This document shows, one piece after another, positions 9,047 to 17,917 of a DNA stretch of 64,000 nt. This stretch comes from an uncultured Nonlabens sp. (lineage in GTDB: Bacteria > Bacteroidota > Bacteroidia > Flavobacteriales > Flavobacteriaceae), in assembly GCA_947491755.1 (NCBI GenBank), contig CANLKV010000003.1, positions 186,001 to 250,000 on the forward strand, written 5' to 3'. Numbering within the stretch: position 1 is the first letter of the stretch; each line of letters opens with the position of its first letter. The translations under genes were made by a program, and so were the position numbers. Under the pieces are notes generated by a model, which did not search any database, was not told where the DNA came from, and saw only the letters and a list, made by a program, of their open reading frames with translations.

Positions 9047-9808
9047 TTAATATTTACCAATTAAAGCTTTTAAGCGTTGTTTGATTTCTTTCTTTTTATG
9101 GAATTTACGCTGGAATTGCTGTACATGATCCCACATAGTATTGATCGTTTGAGCGGTATCCATTTTAATAAGTCGTGCATACTCTGTGCCCATAATTTCA
9201 TACATCCATCGCTGTGGCGATAAACGTTCAAAGTTTTTTAGTCGGTCACTTACGGGTATGTCATAGAACTTCATGCGGTTCAAATCTACCAGAAAAAAAG
9301 CATAGCCATTTTCAGTTTTACGGATCAAGGTATTACCTGGCGAGTTGTCTAGAAAATAAATTTGAGCCTCGTGCATCTGGTAAATAAATCGCGTAAACTC
9401 TATCAATATTTGTTCTTTATCTTCTAGGGTGTCATCGTTTATTAATTCTCTGAAGGTAAAGTCATGCGGTTCATAAACACTCACATAATAGCTACCGTTA
9501 AAGCACAAGCCTGTTGTTTGCTCAAGATATGCTATAGGTGCTGGAGTGCCTATCTGGTGTTGCAATAAATAAGTTGCATTTTCATACGATCGCTGGGCTT
9601 TCGACTTCCTTAAAAAACGGTAAGCGATGCGATTTACAGCATTAGGGATCTTAAAAGATTTGACTACAAGCGATTGTCCCTTGTAGCTAACCCGCTTGAT
9701 TTTATTGCGATCCTCGCCCAGCTGCTCCTTAGAATCGTGAAACAAGTCTAGGATTTCTTGAAATTGCTTTCGCGAAAGCGAACTGCTCACAAAATTCTCG
9801 TTACTCAT
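9047..9808 (-). CDS. Lipopolysaccharide kinase InaA/Kdo-kinase-like protein
   Basis: This 253-residue protein has a protein-kinase-like fold of the InaA/KdkA group, which phosphorylates LPS inner-core sugars. Visible motifs are QSLVVKSFKIP with the ATP-binding Lys, the catalytic loop YFLDNSPGN and the metal-binding FLVDLNRMKF in place of DFG. It is divergent from the AT-rich glycosyltransferase pair, consistent with an LPS-modification neighbourhood. A TAATTTTG box lies upstream. The palindrome at 9766-9780 encodes SLSRKQ near the N-terminus. Confidence 0.8.
   Translation of the reverse strand: MSNENFVSSSLSRKQFQEILDLFHDSKEQLGEDRNKIKRVSYKGQSLVVKSFKIPNAVNRIAYRFLRKSKAQRSYENATYLLQHQIGTPAPIAYLEQTTGLCFNGSYYVSVYEPHDFTFRELINDDTLEDKEQILIEFTRFIYQMHEAQIYFLDNSPGNTLIRKTENGYAFFLVDLNRMKFYDIPVSDRLKNFERLSPQRWMYEIMGTEYARLIKMDTAQTINTMWDHVQQFQRKFHKKKEIKQRLKALIGKY
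9766..9780. repeat. Palindrome, copy 3 (15 of 16 bases)
   Basis: The exact 14-bp core is inside the LPS kinase-like gene; the outer left base is T instead of C. Confidence 0.93.
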
Positions 9809-9829
9809 AAATTTGAAGAATCAAAGGGG

Positions 9830-9837
9830 CAAAATTA
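9830..9837 (-). promoter_or_regulatory. -7 promoter element TAATTTTG for the LPS kinase-like gene
   Basis: TAATTTTG on the minus strand lies 21 nt upstream of the ATG; no -33 TTG was found at the expected spacing. Confidence 0.45.
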
Positions 9838-9933
9838 CAATAAAACTAATGACCCGCTTATTTGTTAGTTTTAGATACAAGTAGTTTTTTGGATAGTTGT
9901 AAATAAAGATAACTTATTACTACAATGATGATA

Positions 9934-9941
9934 TATATTTG
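9934..9941 (+). promoter_or_regulatory. -7 promoter element TATATTTG for the glycosyltransferase pair
   Basis: TATATTTG fits TAnnTTTG. It overlaps the TTG codon at 9939 that would otherwise be taken as a start, which favours the ATG at 9957. Confidence 0.5.
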
Positions 9942-9956
9942 AAAAGAAATAATTCT

Positions 9957-10883
9957 ATGCCAAATATTTCAGTAATTATATTGAATTACAACACATCTGT
10001 TCTCACTCTGAATTGTATTTCTTCAATAAAAAAACAGACGAATGAGAATGAGTCATACGAAATAATAGTTGTAGATAATGCATCTAATTATACAGACTAT
10101 CAAACCCTTAAGAAGTCCGAAATTATTAATAAAAATAATAATATATTATTATTAAGGCAAAGGAAAAATCTGGGATTTGCAGGTGGAAATATGGTAGGGG
10201 TCAATCACGCAAAAGGTGAATATCTAGCATTCATAAATAGCGATGTCTTATTAAAGAACGATTGTTTAAACATTTTAAGATCTTTCTTAGATTCAAGCGG
10301 TGCAGCTGTTGCCGGAGCAGCACAGTTTGACTCAGATGGAAATTATGTAGCTTCACACGACTATTTTCTATCTATAAAAAGAGAAATATTAGGGCGAGAT
10401 ATATTTCGTTTAATGAATCCTATGCGTTATCAAAATAGAAAAAATCAGGTGAAAGCTGCAGTGAAAGTAGATTCTATACCTGGGTCCTTAATGTTCATAA
10501 GAGCTCATTCGTTTAATCAAGTAGGAGGATTTGACACAAATTTGTTTCTGTATTTTGAAGAAACGGACCTTTGCTATCGTATTTCAAAAACGGTCTCCAG
10601 TGGTTCTACTTACCATGTGCCACAAGCACAGTACACACACCTATCAGGATCGAGTACAAACCCTAACTTGTTGATTGATCGTGAATTGAAACTAAGTAAA
10701 ATTTATGTGTTGCGAAAACATAGCAACATAATATTATTTGCTTTGTATTACGTTTTACTAGTTTTAAAAACTATTATCAAATCAATATTTTCAAGTAAGA
10801 ACAGATTTCTACTAAAGTTTTACCTTCAAGGTTCCCCACTACATCATTCCCTGAAACAGAATCAAAATATCCATGATTACTAA
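9957..10883 (+). CDS. Glycosyltransferase family 2 (WbbL/rhamnosyltransferase-like)
   Basis: This 308-residue GT-A enzyme has PNISVIILNYNTSVLTLNCI, EIIVVDNASN, a metal-binding NSD in FINSDVLLKN and the acceptor-site signature GGFDTNLFLYFEETDLCYRI, as in O-antigen rhamnosyltransferases. The C-terminal 45 residues are hydrophobic and probably membrane-associated. I start at the ATG because the upstream TTG lies in the promoter box. Base composition is clearly more AT-rich than in the flanking genes, which suggests horizontal exchange of a surface-sugar locus. The stop overlaps the next gene by 11 nt. Confidence 0.87.
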   Translation: MPNISVIILNYNTSVLTLNCISSIKKQTNENESYEIIVVDNASNYTDYQTLKKSEIINKNNNILLLRQRKNLGFAGGNMVGVNHAKGEYLAFINSDVLLKNDCLNILRSFLDSSGAAVAGAAQFDSDGNYVASHDYFLSIKREILGRDIFRLMNPMRYQNRKNQVKAAVKVDSIPGSLMFIRAHSFNQVGGFDTNLFLYFEETDLCYRISKTVSSGSTYHVPQAQYTHLSGSSTNPNLLIDRELKLSKIYVLRKHSNIILFALYYVLLVLKTIIKSIFSSKNRFLLKFYLQGSPLHHSLKQNQNIHDY

Positions 10884-11982
10884 AAAATTATCTATACTAC
10901 ATCTATCAGCTGTCCTGACAAGGGGTGGTGGTGAGCATCATATCATCGATTTGACCCAAGAGCTCAAAAAGTTAGGTCATAATTGTTTTATATTTTGCCC
11001 AGCGAAAAGTTCTTTAGAAAGTGATGGCATAAATAATAACTTAAATATCATAACCGCCAATTTGAGATTTAAGGTAGATCCATTCTTTATTGCCAAATTA
11101 GTGAGATTTTGTACGCGAAACAAAGTTGATATTGTTCACGTTCATGACCCTATTGCAATGCAGATTGCTATTCTCGCATCATTTTATAAAAACTTTCCTA
11201 AAACTGTACTCAGTAAAAAAACAAGTTTTCCTATTAAAAAAAGAAAATCCACGCTTTTTAAATATAACCACATTTTATTTGAGAAGATCATAGGTGTATC
11301 CAAAGAGGTATCTAGAATAACAGCACAGTCAATTACAAAAACTTCAAAGATTACCACGATTTATAACGGCTGTAATATCGACACTCTAAGTAAAATGAAA
11401 CAAAGTTTTGACATTAAAGCTATGTTGAGATTGCCTTTAGAGTCAAAGATTGTTTTAAACATTGCAAATCATACCAAACCTAAAAATTTGAGTAGCTTAA
11501 TACGATGTGCAAATGCTCTAAAGTCTGATGATGAAATTTATTTTGTTCAAATTGGGCGTTACACTGAACAAACATCATCAATACTAGATTTAGTAACTGA
11601 ATTGAATTTAAATTCAAAAATTTATTTTTTGGGAGAACAAGAAAATGCAGCAGTTTATTTAAGACAGGCAGATATATGTTTGATTACATCTAAAAGCGAG
11701 GGATTGCCACAAGTTATTTTTGAGTCCATGTATTTTAAGACACCTATAATCAGTACATCGGTTGGAGGAATACCAGAAATTATCCAAGACAATAAAAATG
11801 GATATTTGTTTGAAATCGAAGATTATCAAGGAATGGCTAATCGTATTGTAGAAATAACTGCAAACCCTGATAAAGTCAAGTTAATGCTTGATTATAATAA
11901 GAATTTAATAATAGACAAGTTTAACTCAAGAAACATGGCTATAAAGACGGTAAACCTCTATAATGAAGTATTAAAAGTTTAG
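10873..11982 (+). CDS. Glycosyltransferase family 4
   Basis: This 369-residue GT-B enzyme begins with LSILHLSAVLTRGGGEHHI, the GT4 glycine-rich N-terminal loop. It carries the C-terminal EX7E-type donor site in SEGLPQVIFESMYFKTPII followed by SVGGIPEIIQ. It acts in the cytoplasm, most likely on a surface polysaccharide or LPS acceptor together with the overlapping GT2 gene. Its AT content is as high as that of its partner. The donor sugar is unknown. Confidence 0.87.
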   Translation: MITKKLSILHLSAVLTRGGGEHHIIDLTQELKKLGHNCFIFCPAKSSLESDGINNNLNIITANLRFKVDPFFIAKLVRFCTRNKVDIVHVHDPIAMQIAILASFYKNFPKTVLSKKTSFPIKKRKSTLFKYNHILFEKIIGVSKEVSRITAQSITKTSKITTIYNGCNIDTLSKMKQSFDIKAMLRLPLESKIVLNIANHTKPKNLSSLIRCANALKSDDEIYFVQIGRYTEQTSSILDLVTELNLNSKIYFLGEQENAAVYLRQADICLITSKSEGLPQVIFESMYFKTPIISTSVGGIPEIIQDNKNGYLFEIEDYQGMANRIVEITANPDKVKLMLDYNKNLIIDKFNSRNMAIKTVNLYNEVLKV

Positions 11983-12034
11983 GTCAAGTATTTTAAATGA
12001 GCATTCAGCTGAGGTCTATACTACTTGTTATTTC

Positions 12035-12042
12035 TATTTTTG
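12035..12042 (+). promoter_or_regulatory. -7 promoter element TATTTTTG for tsaC-cca
   Basis: TATTTTTG fits TAnnTTTG and ends 4 nt before the tsaC ATG, which predicts a leaderless or very short-leader mRNA. No -33 TTG was seen at the usual spacing. Confidence 0.45.
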
Positions 12043-12046
12043 CATT

Positions 12047-12646
12047 ATGGCAAAAAAGAAACCACAAGAACCTCAACTAGAAATACCTCGAGCTATTATC
12101 CAGGATGCCGTGACACATCTTAAAAGAGGAGAAAGCATCCTCTACCCTACAGACACTGTTTATGGACTGGGTTGCGATGCAACGAATTATGACGCTGTTG
12201 AGAATTTATTTTCCATCAAGCAACGAGACGCTAGCAAAAAGATGATCGTCCTAGTTGACAGCTTCCAGATGCTGGATCAATATATCGAAGAAGTACCAGA
12301 GATGGCATGGGAAGTGCTCAAATTAAATAAAAAACCACTCACAATTGTCTTTGACCGTCCTAAGGGCGTAGCAGAAAACCTGATCGCTAGCGATAATTCT
12401 CTAGCAGTACGAGTAACTAATGACCCATTGTGTCGCGCTATCATACGTGGGTTGCGCAAACCTATCGTAGCTACTAGTGCAAACTATCAAGGACAACCTA
12501 CACCTGTACATTATGACGATATTGAGCCTAGCTTAATTGAAAAAATTGATCATGTGGTAGACCTCCCGCTAGCAGCCAAAAATATCAAGCCTAGCGCTAT
12601 CATGAAAATATCAAATAATGGTATTGTAAAGATTATAAGAAAATAA
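12047..12646 (+). CDS. tsaC: L-threonylcarbamoyladenylate synthase (YrdC/Sua5 family)
   Basis: This 199-residue enzyme makes threonylcarbamoyl-AMP from Thr, bicarbonate and ATP, the first step of t6A37 tRNA modification. The YrdC fold shows GESILYPTDTVYGLGCD, FSIKQRDASKKMIVLV (KR..K substrate motif), SLAVRVTNDPLCRAII and PIVATSANYQGQPTP. It lacks the C-terminal Sua5 domain, so it is of the short TsaC type. It starts a two-gene unit with the CCA-adding enzyme 4 nt downstream; both act on tRNA. Confidence 0.93.
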   Translation: MAKKKPQEPQLEIPRAIIQDAVTHLKRGESILYPTDTVYGLGCDATNYDAVENLFSIKQRDASKKMIVLVDSFQMLDQYIEEVPEMAWEVLKLNKKPLTIVFDRPKGVAENLIASDNSLAVRVTNDPLCRAIIRGLRKPIVATSANYQGQPTPVHYDDIEPSLIEKIDHVVDLPLAAKNIKPSAIMKISNNGIVKIIRK

Positions 12647-12650
12647 ACCG

Positions 12651-14075
12651 ATGACAGCAGGTAATTATAAAGAAGCATTGAAAGATCCTGTCTTCAATAT
12701 GATAAGTCAAGCGGCTCAGAATATCAATGTAGACGCTTATGTAATAGGTGGTTTTGTACGTGATTATTTACTACAACGTGGCAACAAACAAGACATCGAT
12801 ATTGTATGTATAGGTAGCGGTATTGCACTTGCTCAAGAGGTCAAAAAATTACTTCCTAACAGTACAAAAATCAGCACCTTTAAAAATTATGGCACTGCCA
12901 TGATTAAAACGGACGAGCTAGAGCTAGAATTTGTAGGGGCACGCAAGGAAAGTTATGATCGCAATAGCCGCAACCCAGTGGTGGAAGATGGCACGCTAGA
13001 AGATGATCAAAACAGGCGCGATTTTACTATAAACGCAATGGCCTTCAGTCTACAAGCTGAAAACTATGGCTATCTTTTGGATCCTTTCAACGGGACAGAC
13101 GACCTTCTTTCAAAAGTTATAAAAACACCGCTCGATCCAGACATTACCTATAGCGACGATCCCTTAAGAATGCTGCGGGCTATACGTTTTGCAAGCCAAT
13201 TAGACTTTTCAATAGATCCGGTATCTTTTGAAAGTATCAAGTCAAATGCAGAACGTATAAAGATTATCACCAATGAACGTATCGTAACAGAGCTGCATAA
13301 AATCATAGCATGCGACCAGCCTTCTCATGGATTTTTGTTGCTAGAAAAGTCTGGTTTATTAGAACTTATCCTACCAGAATTGACAGCACTCAAAGGTATA
13401 GAAGAGGTTGAAGGACAAACACACAAAGACAATTTTTACCACACCCTAGAGGTAGTTGATAACATATCGCGACATACAGATGACATCTGGTTGCGCTGGG
13501 CGGCACTCTTGCACGATATAGGAAAAGCACCTACAAAACGTTTTAATAAGAAAGTAGGTTGGACCTTTCATGGACATGAGTTTAAGGGGTCCAAGATGGT
13601 TTACCAGCTTTTTAAACGTTTACGTATGCCTTTGAATGATAAGATGAAATTTGTTCAAAAGCTGGTGCGCATGTCATCTAGGCCCATTGCAGTAATTGAT
13701 GAGGCTGCGACTGATAGTGCCGTACGCCGTCTTATTCATGATGCTGGTGAGCATATTGAGCAACTCATGACTCTGTGCGAGGCAGATATCACTACAAAAA
13801 ATCTCAAACGTTTTAAAAAGTACCATAGTAATTTTCAAAAAGTACGGGATAAAATGGTCGAGGTAGAAGAAAGGGATCACGTGCGCAACTTCCAGCCGCC
13901 TGTCACGGGTGAGGAGATCATGACCACCTTTCAATTGAAACCCTGCCGTGAGATAGGAATTATAAAAGCCGCTATTAAGGAGGCGATCCTAGATGGCGAT
14001 ATACCTAATGAGCACGATGCTGCATATGCATTGATGCTTAGAAAAGGGAAAGAATTAGGATTGAAAACAGCATAG
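12651..14075 (+). CDS. cca: tRNA nucleotidyltransferase (CCA-adding/poly(A) polymerase family) with HD domain
   Basis: This 474-residue class II nucleotidyltransferase adds or repairs the tRNA 3' CCA end. The N-terminal palm has GGFVRDYLLQ and the catalytic QDIDIVCIG (DxD). RRDFTINAMAFSL and DDPLRMLRAIRFASQL are the nucleotide-recognition and RNA-binding motifs. An HD phosphohydrolase domain follows (LLHDIGKAPTKR). The domain order and length match Bacteroidota CCA enzymes. It sits 4 nt after tsaC. Whether it adds CC, A or all three nucleotides cannot be decided here. Confidence 0.92.
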   Translation: MTAGNYKEALKDPVFNMISQAAQNINVDAYVIGGFVRDYLLQRGNKQDIDIVCIGSGIALAQEVKKLLPNSTKISTFKNYGTAMIKTDELELEFVGARKESYDRNSRNPVVEDGTLEDDQNRRDFTINAMAFSLQAENYGYLLDPFNGTDDLLSKVIKTPLDPDITYSDDPLRMLRAIRFASQLDFSIDPVSFESIKSNAERIKIITNERIVTELHKIIACDQPSHGFLLLEKSGLLELILPELTALKGIEEVEGQTHKDNFYHTLEVVDNISRHTDDIWLRWAALLHDIGKAPTKRFNKKVGWTFHGHEFKGSKMVYQLFKRLRMPLNDKMKFVQKLVRMSSRPIAVIDEAATDSAVRRLIHDAGEHIEQLMTLCEADITTKNLKRFKKYHSNFQKVRDKMVEVEERDHVRNFQPPVTGEEIMTTFQLKPCREIGIIKAAIKEAILDGDIPNEHDAAYALMLRKGKELGLKTA

Positions 14076-14089
14076 ATTCTTAGAAAGTA

Positions 14090-14105
14090 CGCTTTCGCGA
14101 AAGCG
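14090..14105. repeat. 16-bp palindrome, copy 4
   Basis: Perfect 16-mer in the spacer 15 nt after the cca stop codon. Confidence 0.95.
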
Positions 14106-14181
14106 TATTATCAAACCAATACTGCTGCAATTTTAAGATTTCTTAGGATCAGAAACTTTTATGGAATTAGTACATTTAACT

Positions 14182-14571
14182 ATGCTTAAAAAATTACTAG
14201 GTTTTTTTATAGGGTGTATTCCAGCAATATGCCTATCACAGATAGCTGAAAAAAGAGACAGCCTACCTTTCTATGGAAACAACTCGTTTACAATAGTTAT
14301 CGATAGTTCCTATAGTGCTGCGCCGCGATTTCTTGCATTGGATGCAAAACTGCATCAATTAAACCCTAGCACTAGCGCAGCATTTCAAAAGGAACGGTCC
14401 TTAATGCGGTATGATTTAAAGTCGGTTCAAGAAGAGCCCAGTATTATTTTGGGTGATTTAAACTTATTTGAAATGCGGTACCGCAAAACCAACACGGCTT
14501 ACTACGAAGCCCTTAAAAACACGGCTTATATGCAAGTCGTTAACCCATTTTCTTGTTACCAGCCTTTATGA
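14182..14571 (+). CDS. Exported protein of unknown function, coupled to pepT
   Basis: This 129-residue protein has a signal peptide (MLKKLLGFFIGCIPAICLSQ). The open frame extends 7 codons further upstream to 14161, but the Lys-rich signal start fits better at 14182. The mature part contains two Cys-poor stretches and a Tyr-rich end with a Cys in PFSCYQPL. I recognise no family. Its stop codon overlaps the pepT start as ATGA, so the two are translationally coupled, although pepT is cytoplasmic and this product is probably periplasmic. Confidence 0.6.
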   Translation: MLKKLLGFFIGCIPAICLSQIAEKRDSLPFYGNNSFTIVIDSSYSAAPRFLALDAKLHQLNPSTSAAFQKERSLMRYDLKSVQEEPSIILGDLNLFEMRYRKTNTAYYEALKNTAYMQVVNPFSCYQPL

Positions 14572-15797
14572 CCCACTCAGAAATTATTGAAAGATTCTTA
14601 AGTTACATTACAATCGATACAGAATCTGACCCTATTAGTACAACCACACCCAGCACTGAAAAACAATGGGATCTAGCCCGCAAATTGCATCAAGAATTGA
14701 TTGCTATGGGCATGCAGGATGTAAGCATAGACGATAATGCCTATGTGATGGCGACATTACCTAGCAATGTGGACTACCATGTGCCTGTTATAGGTTTTAT
14801 TTCTCACTTTGACAGTACGCCAGATTTTACAGGAAAGAACATAAAACCACAAATAATAGAGAACTACGACGGTGGTGATATTGCCTTAAAAGGGAGTGAC
14901 CGCGTATTATCTCCCGACTATTTTGAAGATTTAAAACAATATAAAGGGCAAACTTTAATCACAACAGACGGCACTACTCTATTAGCTGCAGATGATAAGG
15001 CGGGAATAACTGAGATAATGACCGCTGTAAAGCACTTAATCGATCACCCAGAAATAAAGCATGGAACAATCAAAGTAGCTTTTACACCAGATGAAGAAAT
15101 AGGTCGCGGTGCTCACAAATTTGATGTTAAAGCTTTTGGCGCAGACTGGGCCTATACTATGGATGGCAGCCAGATAGGAGAGCTAGAATATGAAAACTTT
15201 AATGCTGCAGGAGCGGTCGTAACTTTTACTGGAAAAATTGTTCATCCAGGATATGCAAAAGGCAAGATGATCAACTCTATGTACATAGCAACGTCCTTTA
15301 TTGAATCATTGCCTAGACTGGAAACCCCAGAACATACTGAAGGTTATCAGGGCTTTTTCCATCTGCATGATATAAAGGGCGCCGTGGAAAAAACCGAATT
15401 GCACTACATTATAAGAGATCACGATGCAGACCATTTTGCGGCGCGTAAAAATGTTTTACGCAAGCTAGTCAATGATATGAATGCACAGTACGATCAGCCT
15501 GTCGCTTCTATAGAGATCACTGATCAATACTATAATATGAGGGAAAAGATAGCGCCTGTGATGCATATTGTAGAGCTTGCAGAACGTGCAATGAGAGATC
15601 TAGACATTGAGCCTATTATTAAACCCATACGAGGAGGAACAGATGGCTCCCAACTGAGCTATATGGGATTACCTTGTCCAAATATCTTTGCTGGTGGTCA
15701 CAATTTTCACGGCCCGTATGAATACGTGCCCGTGGAAAGTATGATCGCTGCTAGTAAAGTTATTGTGCGTATTGCAGAGCTAGCTGCTTTAAAATAA
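14568..15797 (+). CDS. pepT: Peptidase T (tripeptide aminopeptidase)
   Basis: This 409-residue M20 metallopeptidase releases N-terminal residues from tripeptides in the cytoplasm. Zinc-site motifs visible are GFISHFDSTPD (His and Asp), TTDGTTLLAADDKAG (bridging Asp), FTPDEEIGRGA (catalytic Glu-Glu) and the C-terminal GGHNFHGPYEYVP (His). The open frame could begin 15 nt upstream. The ATG at 14568 overlaps the preceding stop (ATGA) and gives the usual family N-terminus THSEIIERFLSY. Confidence 0.95.
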   Translation: MTHSEIIERFLSYITIDTESDPISTTTPSTEKQWDLARKLHQELIAMGMQDVSIDDNAYVMATLPSNVDYHVPVIGFISHFDSTPDFTGKNIKPQIIENYDGGDIALKGSDRVLSPDYFEDLKQYKGQTLITTDGTTLLAADDKAGITEIMTAVKHLIDHPEIKHGTIKVAFTPDEEIGRGAHKFDVKAFGADWAYTMDGSQIGELEYENFNAAGAVVTFTGKIVHPGYAKGKMINSMYIATSFIESLPRLETPEHTEGYQGFFHLHDIKGAVEKTELHYIIRDHDADHFAARKNVLRKLVNDMNAQYDQPVASIEITDQYYNMREKIAPVMHIVELAERAMRDLDIEPIIKPIRGGTDGSQLSYMGLPCPNIFAGGHNFHGPYEYVPVESMIAASKVIVRIAELAALK

Positions 15798-15863
15798 AAA
15801 AGATTTTACATCATCTACGCAACCTTTTCATTAGATTAGCATCTGATAATAAAGAACCAAAAG

Positions 15864-16460
15864 ATGAAAAAAATCTTAACCATCGCGTTAGGCTTGACCT
15901 TTACATTATTTTGTAACGCACAAAACGACGATCTTACAGATAGTCAAAAACGACTTAACTCCTTTACGACTATTAAAAAACATGAATTGAGTTTGGATGT
16001 TGTAGCTGCCATAGCTGGGTGGGGCATCAATCCTCGTTATGAATATGTTCTAGGTAGGTATTCTGGTGTGGGTGTAGACCTTAATATAGGAATACAAGAT
16101 AACGACGACAGTGTCGATTTTATGGAAACATTTAGCATCACCCCTTACTATCGTCAGTATTTTTTCTCTAAAGAAGATTACGGCGCTAAGGGTTTTTATG
16201 GAGAAGGATTCTTAAAAGTACATTCTTACGAGGATCAATTTTTTAATTTCAACAATGGTAACGGTATAAGTCAAGAAGAAACCTTTACTGACGTCGCTCT
16301 AGGTATAGGTATAGGATGGAAATGGGTAAGTGATAGTGGTTTTTTAATCGATTTAAACTTAGGGGTAGGTAGAAATTTAGGATTACCTAACGAGCCAGAA
16401 AACTACAGCCTGCCAGAGGTTGTGGGGCGTGGTGGTCTTAACTTTGGCTGGAGATTTTAA
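15864..16460 (+). CDS. Outer-membrane beta-barrel-like protein (DUF3575-like)
   Basis: This 198-residue protein has a signal peptide ending near FCNAQ. The mature part has alternating aromatic strands (INPRYEYVLGRYSGVGVDLN, ITPYYRQYFF, KGFYGEGFLKVHSY) and ends in GGLNFGWRF, with the terminal Phe expected for an outer-membrane barrel. The pattern resembles small DUF3575-type outer-membrane proteins. It is monocistronic, lying between pepT and a convergent lipoprotein gene. The function is unknown. Confidence 0.7.
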   Translation: MKKILTIALGLTFTLFCNAQNDDLTDSQKRLNSFTTIKKHELSLDVVAAIAGWGINPRYEYVLGRYSGVGVDLNIGIQDNDDSVDFMETFSITPYYRQYFFSKEDYGAKGFYGEGFLKVHSYEDQFFNFNNGNGISQEETFTDVALGIGIGWKWVSDSGFLIDLNLGVGRNLGLPNEPENYSLPEVVGRGGLNFGWRF

Positions 16461-16470
16461 TTCTTAAATA

Positions 16471-16510
16471 AATAAAAAAAATAACAAGGCAGAGAGAAAT
16501 CTCTGTCTTG
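16471..16510 (-). terminator. Intrinsic terminator for the DUF4136 lipoprotein gene
   Basis: The 11-bp stem 16485-16495/16500-16510 (one GU pair, loop GAAA) is followed on the minus strand by a T-rich run (complement of AATAAAAAAAATAA). It may also stop the plus-strand gene, but the T-run on that side is poor. Confidence 0.8.
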
Positions 16511-16538
16511 CTATTTAGTAACTATTGTTATTTACAAA

Positions 16539-17132
16539 TTATTTGTTGAGTGGATACTCTTCAAATATGGCATTGACTAAATTAGTAAGAGCTATCGTGC
16601 TAGCGGTATCATAAATACTTGTATTACTTACTCCTCTCCATACTGTTTTTCTGGTCTCTCTATCTACTAGTTGTATAATCAGACTACCCTCTTTATACTT
16701 ATAGGTATCGGCCTCGTAGCCTATGACATTATTAAAGTTGTTATATCCATTATAGTAATAGTCGTTATAATATGGGCTTACTCTTACGCCAGGATCACTG
16801 TAATAACCATACCTGGCATATACAGGTTCAACATCTGTCTCTGTTTCTTGATCAACAGTCGTACTAACCAGTACTAATAAATCTGGCTGGTCGCGTTCTA
16901 ATTGATATCCTGCATCCATCATCTGATCATTTATTTGCTGTATAATCATTGAATTGACTGTTTCTGTATTAAAGTTATCCGTAGGCATTTCAATAGTCGC
17001 ATTGGGCAAATAAGAGAAGGTGTTATAATTACTCAAATTTGCATCTGTGGGTTTCATGGTAGAAACAGCAGGACCACAACTATAAAAAGTGATCAACGTG
17101 ATAGCTAATAATAAGGGTTTGAAAATTTTCAT
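16539..17132 (-). CDS. DUF4136 domain lipoprotein
   Basis: This 197-residue exported lipoprotein has signal peptide MKIFKPLLLAITLITFYSC with the lipidated Cys at residue 19. The body matches the DUF4136 pattern: an N-terminal YNTFSYLPN strand, a central LLVLVSTTV stretch and a C-terminal LVDRETRKTVWRGVSN. A Tyr/Asn-rich insertion (YYNDYYYNGYNNFNN) sits in the middle. An open frame reaches 17174, but the signal peptide begins at 17132. The function of the family is unknown; the protein is probably in the outer membrane or periplasm. Confidence 0.8.
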   Translation of the reverse strand: MKIFKPLLLAITLITFYSCGPAVSTMKPTDANLSNYNTFSYLPNATIEMPTDNFNTETVNSMIIQQINDQMMDAGYQLERDQPDLLVLVSTTVDQETETDVEPVYARYGYYSDPGVRVSPYYNDYYYNGYNNFNNVIGYEADTYKYKEGSLIIQLVDRETRKTVWRGVSNTSIYDTASTIALTNLVNAIFEEYPLNK

Positions 17133-17330
17133 GATTGTTTTTATTTTAAAATACTTGAGTTCACAGGATATCATTCCTAGAATTATGTCAATTGATTAAA
17201 GCTTAACGCTATAGCGCTTATTTTAAGGCATTTTAAGAAAAAAAGACGGCGTATCAGATATATCTATTATTAGCTGTCTACCAGATTTACTGATAGCGCT
17301 GTCCCTATCTTTACTACAAAGTTTACCTAC

Positions 17331-17843
17331 ATGCCCACGATTGAACTCAATACCCGTATAAATGCCTCAAAGTCGATAGTCTTTCATCTGTCACGCAGTA
17401 TTGATTTACATATGCATTCTATGGCTCATACAGCAGAGCGGGCTATTGCAGGACGTACCGCAGGACTGGTTGAAGAAGGAGAAACAGTTACCTGGCAAGC
17501 CAGGCATCTGGGTATCACACAACGTTTAACCAGTCACATTACCGATGTCACACCAGAATCTTATTTTGCAGACCAAATGCTATCTGGAGTCTTCAAAAGA
17601 TTCAAGCACGAACATCATTTTATAAGTGTAGAAAAAGATGTCACTTTGATGACAGATGTATTTGATTATGACTCCCCACTCGGTATATTAGGAAAACTGG
17701 CTGATTATATTTTTTTAAAGAAATATATGACCCGACTGCTAGAACATCGCAACCAGATTTTAAAAACTACTGCAGAAAACGGCAGCTGGAAAAATTTTGA
17801 AGGGATGGTAGAAGCGGTTAGCATCGTAGACAAGACTTTGTGA
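17331..17843 (+). CDS. SRPBCC (START-like) family protein
   Basis: This 170-residue cytoplasmic protein begins with IELNTRINASKSIVFHLSRS, typical of the polyketide cyclase/SRPBCC superfamily. A TWQARHLGITQRLTSHIT strand pair and a C-terminal helix (ILGKLADYIFLKKYMTRLLEHR) complete the helix-grip fold. Such proteins bind hydrophobic ligands; the ligand here is unknown. It is divergent from the DUF4136 gene and followed by a bidirectional terminator. Confidence 0.78.
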   Translation: MPTIELNTRINASKSIVFHLSRSIDLHMHSMAHTAERAIAGRTAGLVEEGETVTWQARHLGITQRLTSHITDVTPESYFADQMLSGVFKRFKHEHHFISVEKDVTLMTDVFDYDSPLGILGKLADYIFLKKYMTRLLEHRNQILKTTAENGSWKNFEGMVEAVSIVDKTL

Positions 17844-17870
17844 ATTATCGCGACAACAAATTACTCCATA

Positions 17871-17903
17871 AAAAAAGCTCTTGATTTCTCAAGAGCTTAT
17901 TTT
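17871..17903. terminator. Bidirectional intrinsic terminator
   Basis: Perfect 10-bp stem 17875-17884/17889-17898 with an A-run before and a T-rich run after, between the convergent SRPBCC and yajC genes. Confidence 0.9.
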
Positions 17904-17917
17904 TGAAAATTTCCGTT

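Noticed and set aside
9939..9956. TTG at 9939 as start of the glycosyltransferase
   Set aside because: The TTG is the end of the TATATTTG promoter box; the ATG at 9957 gives the normal GT2 N-terminus.
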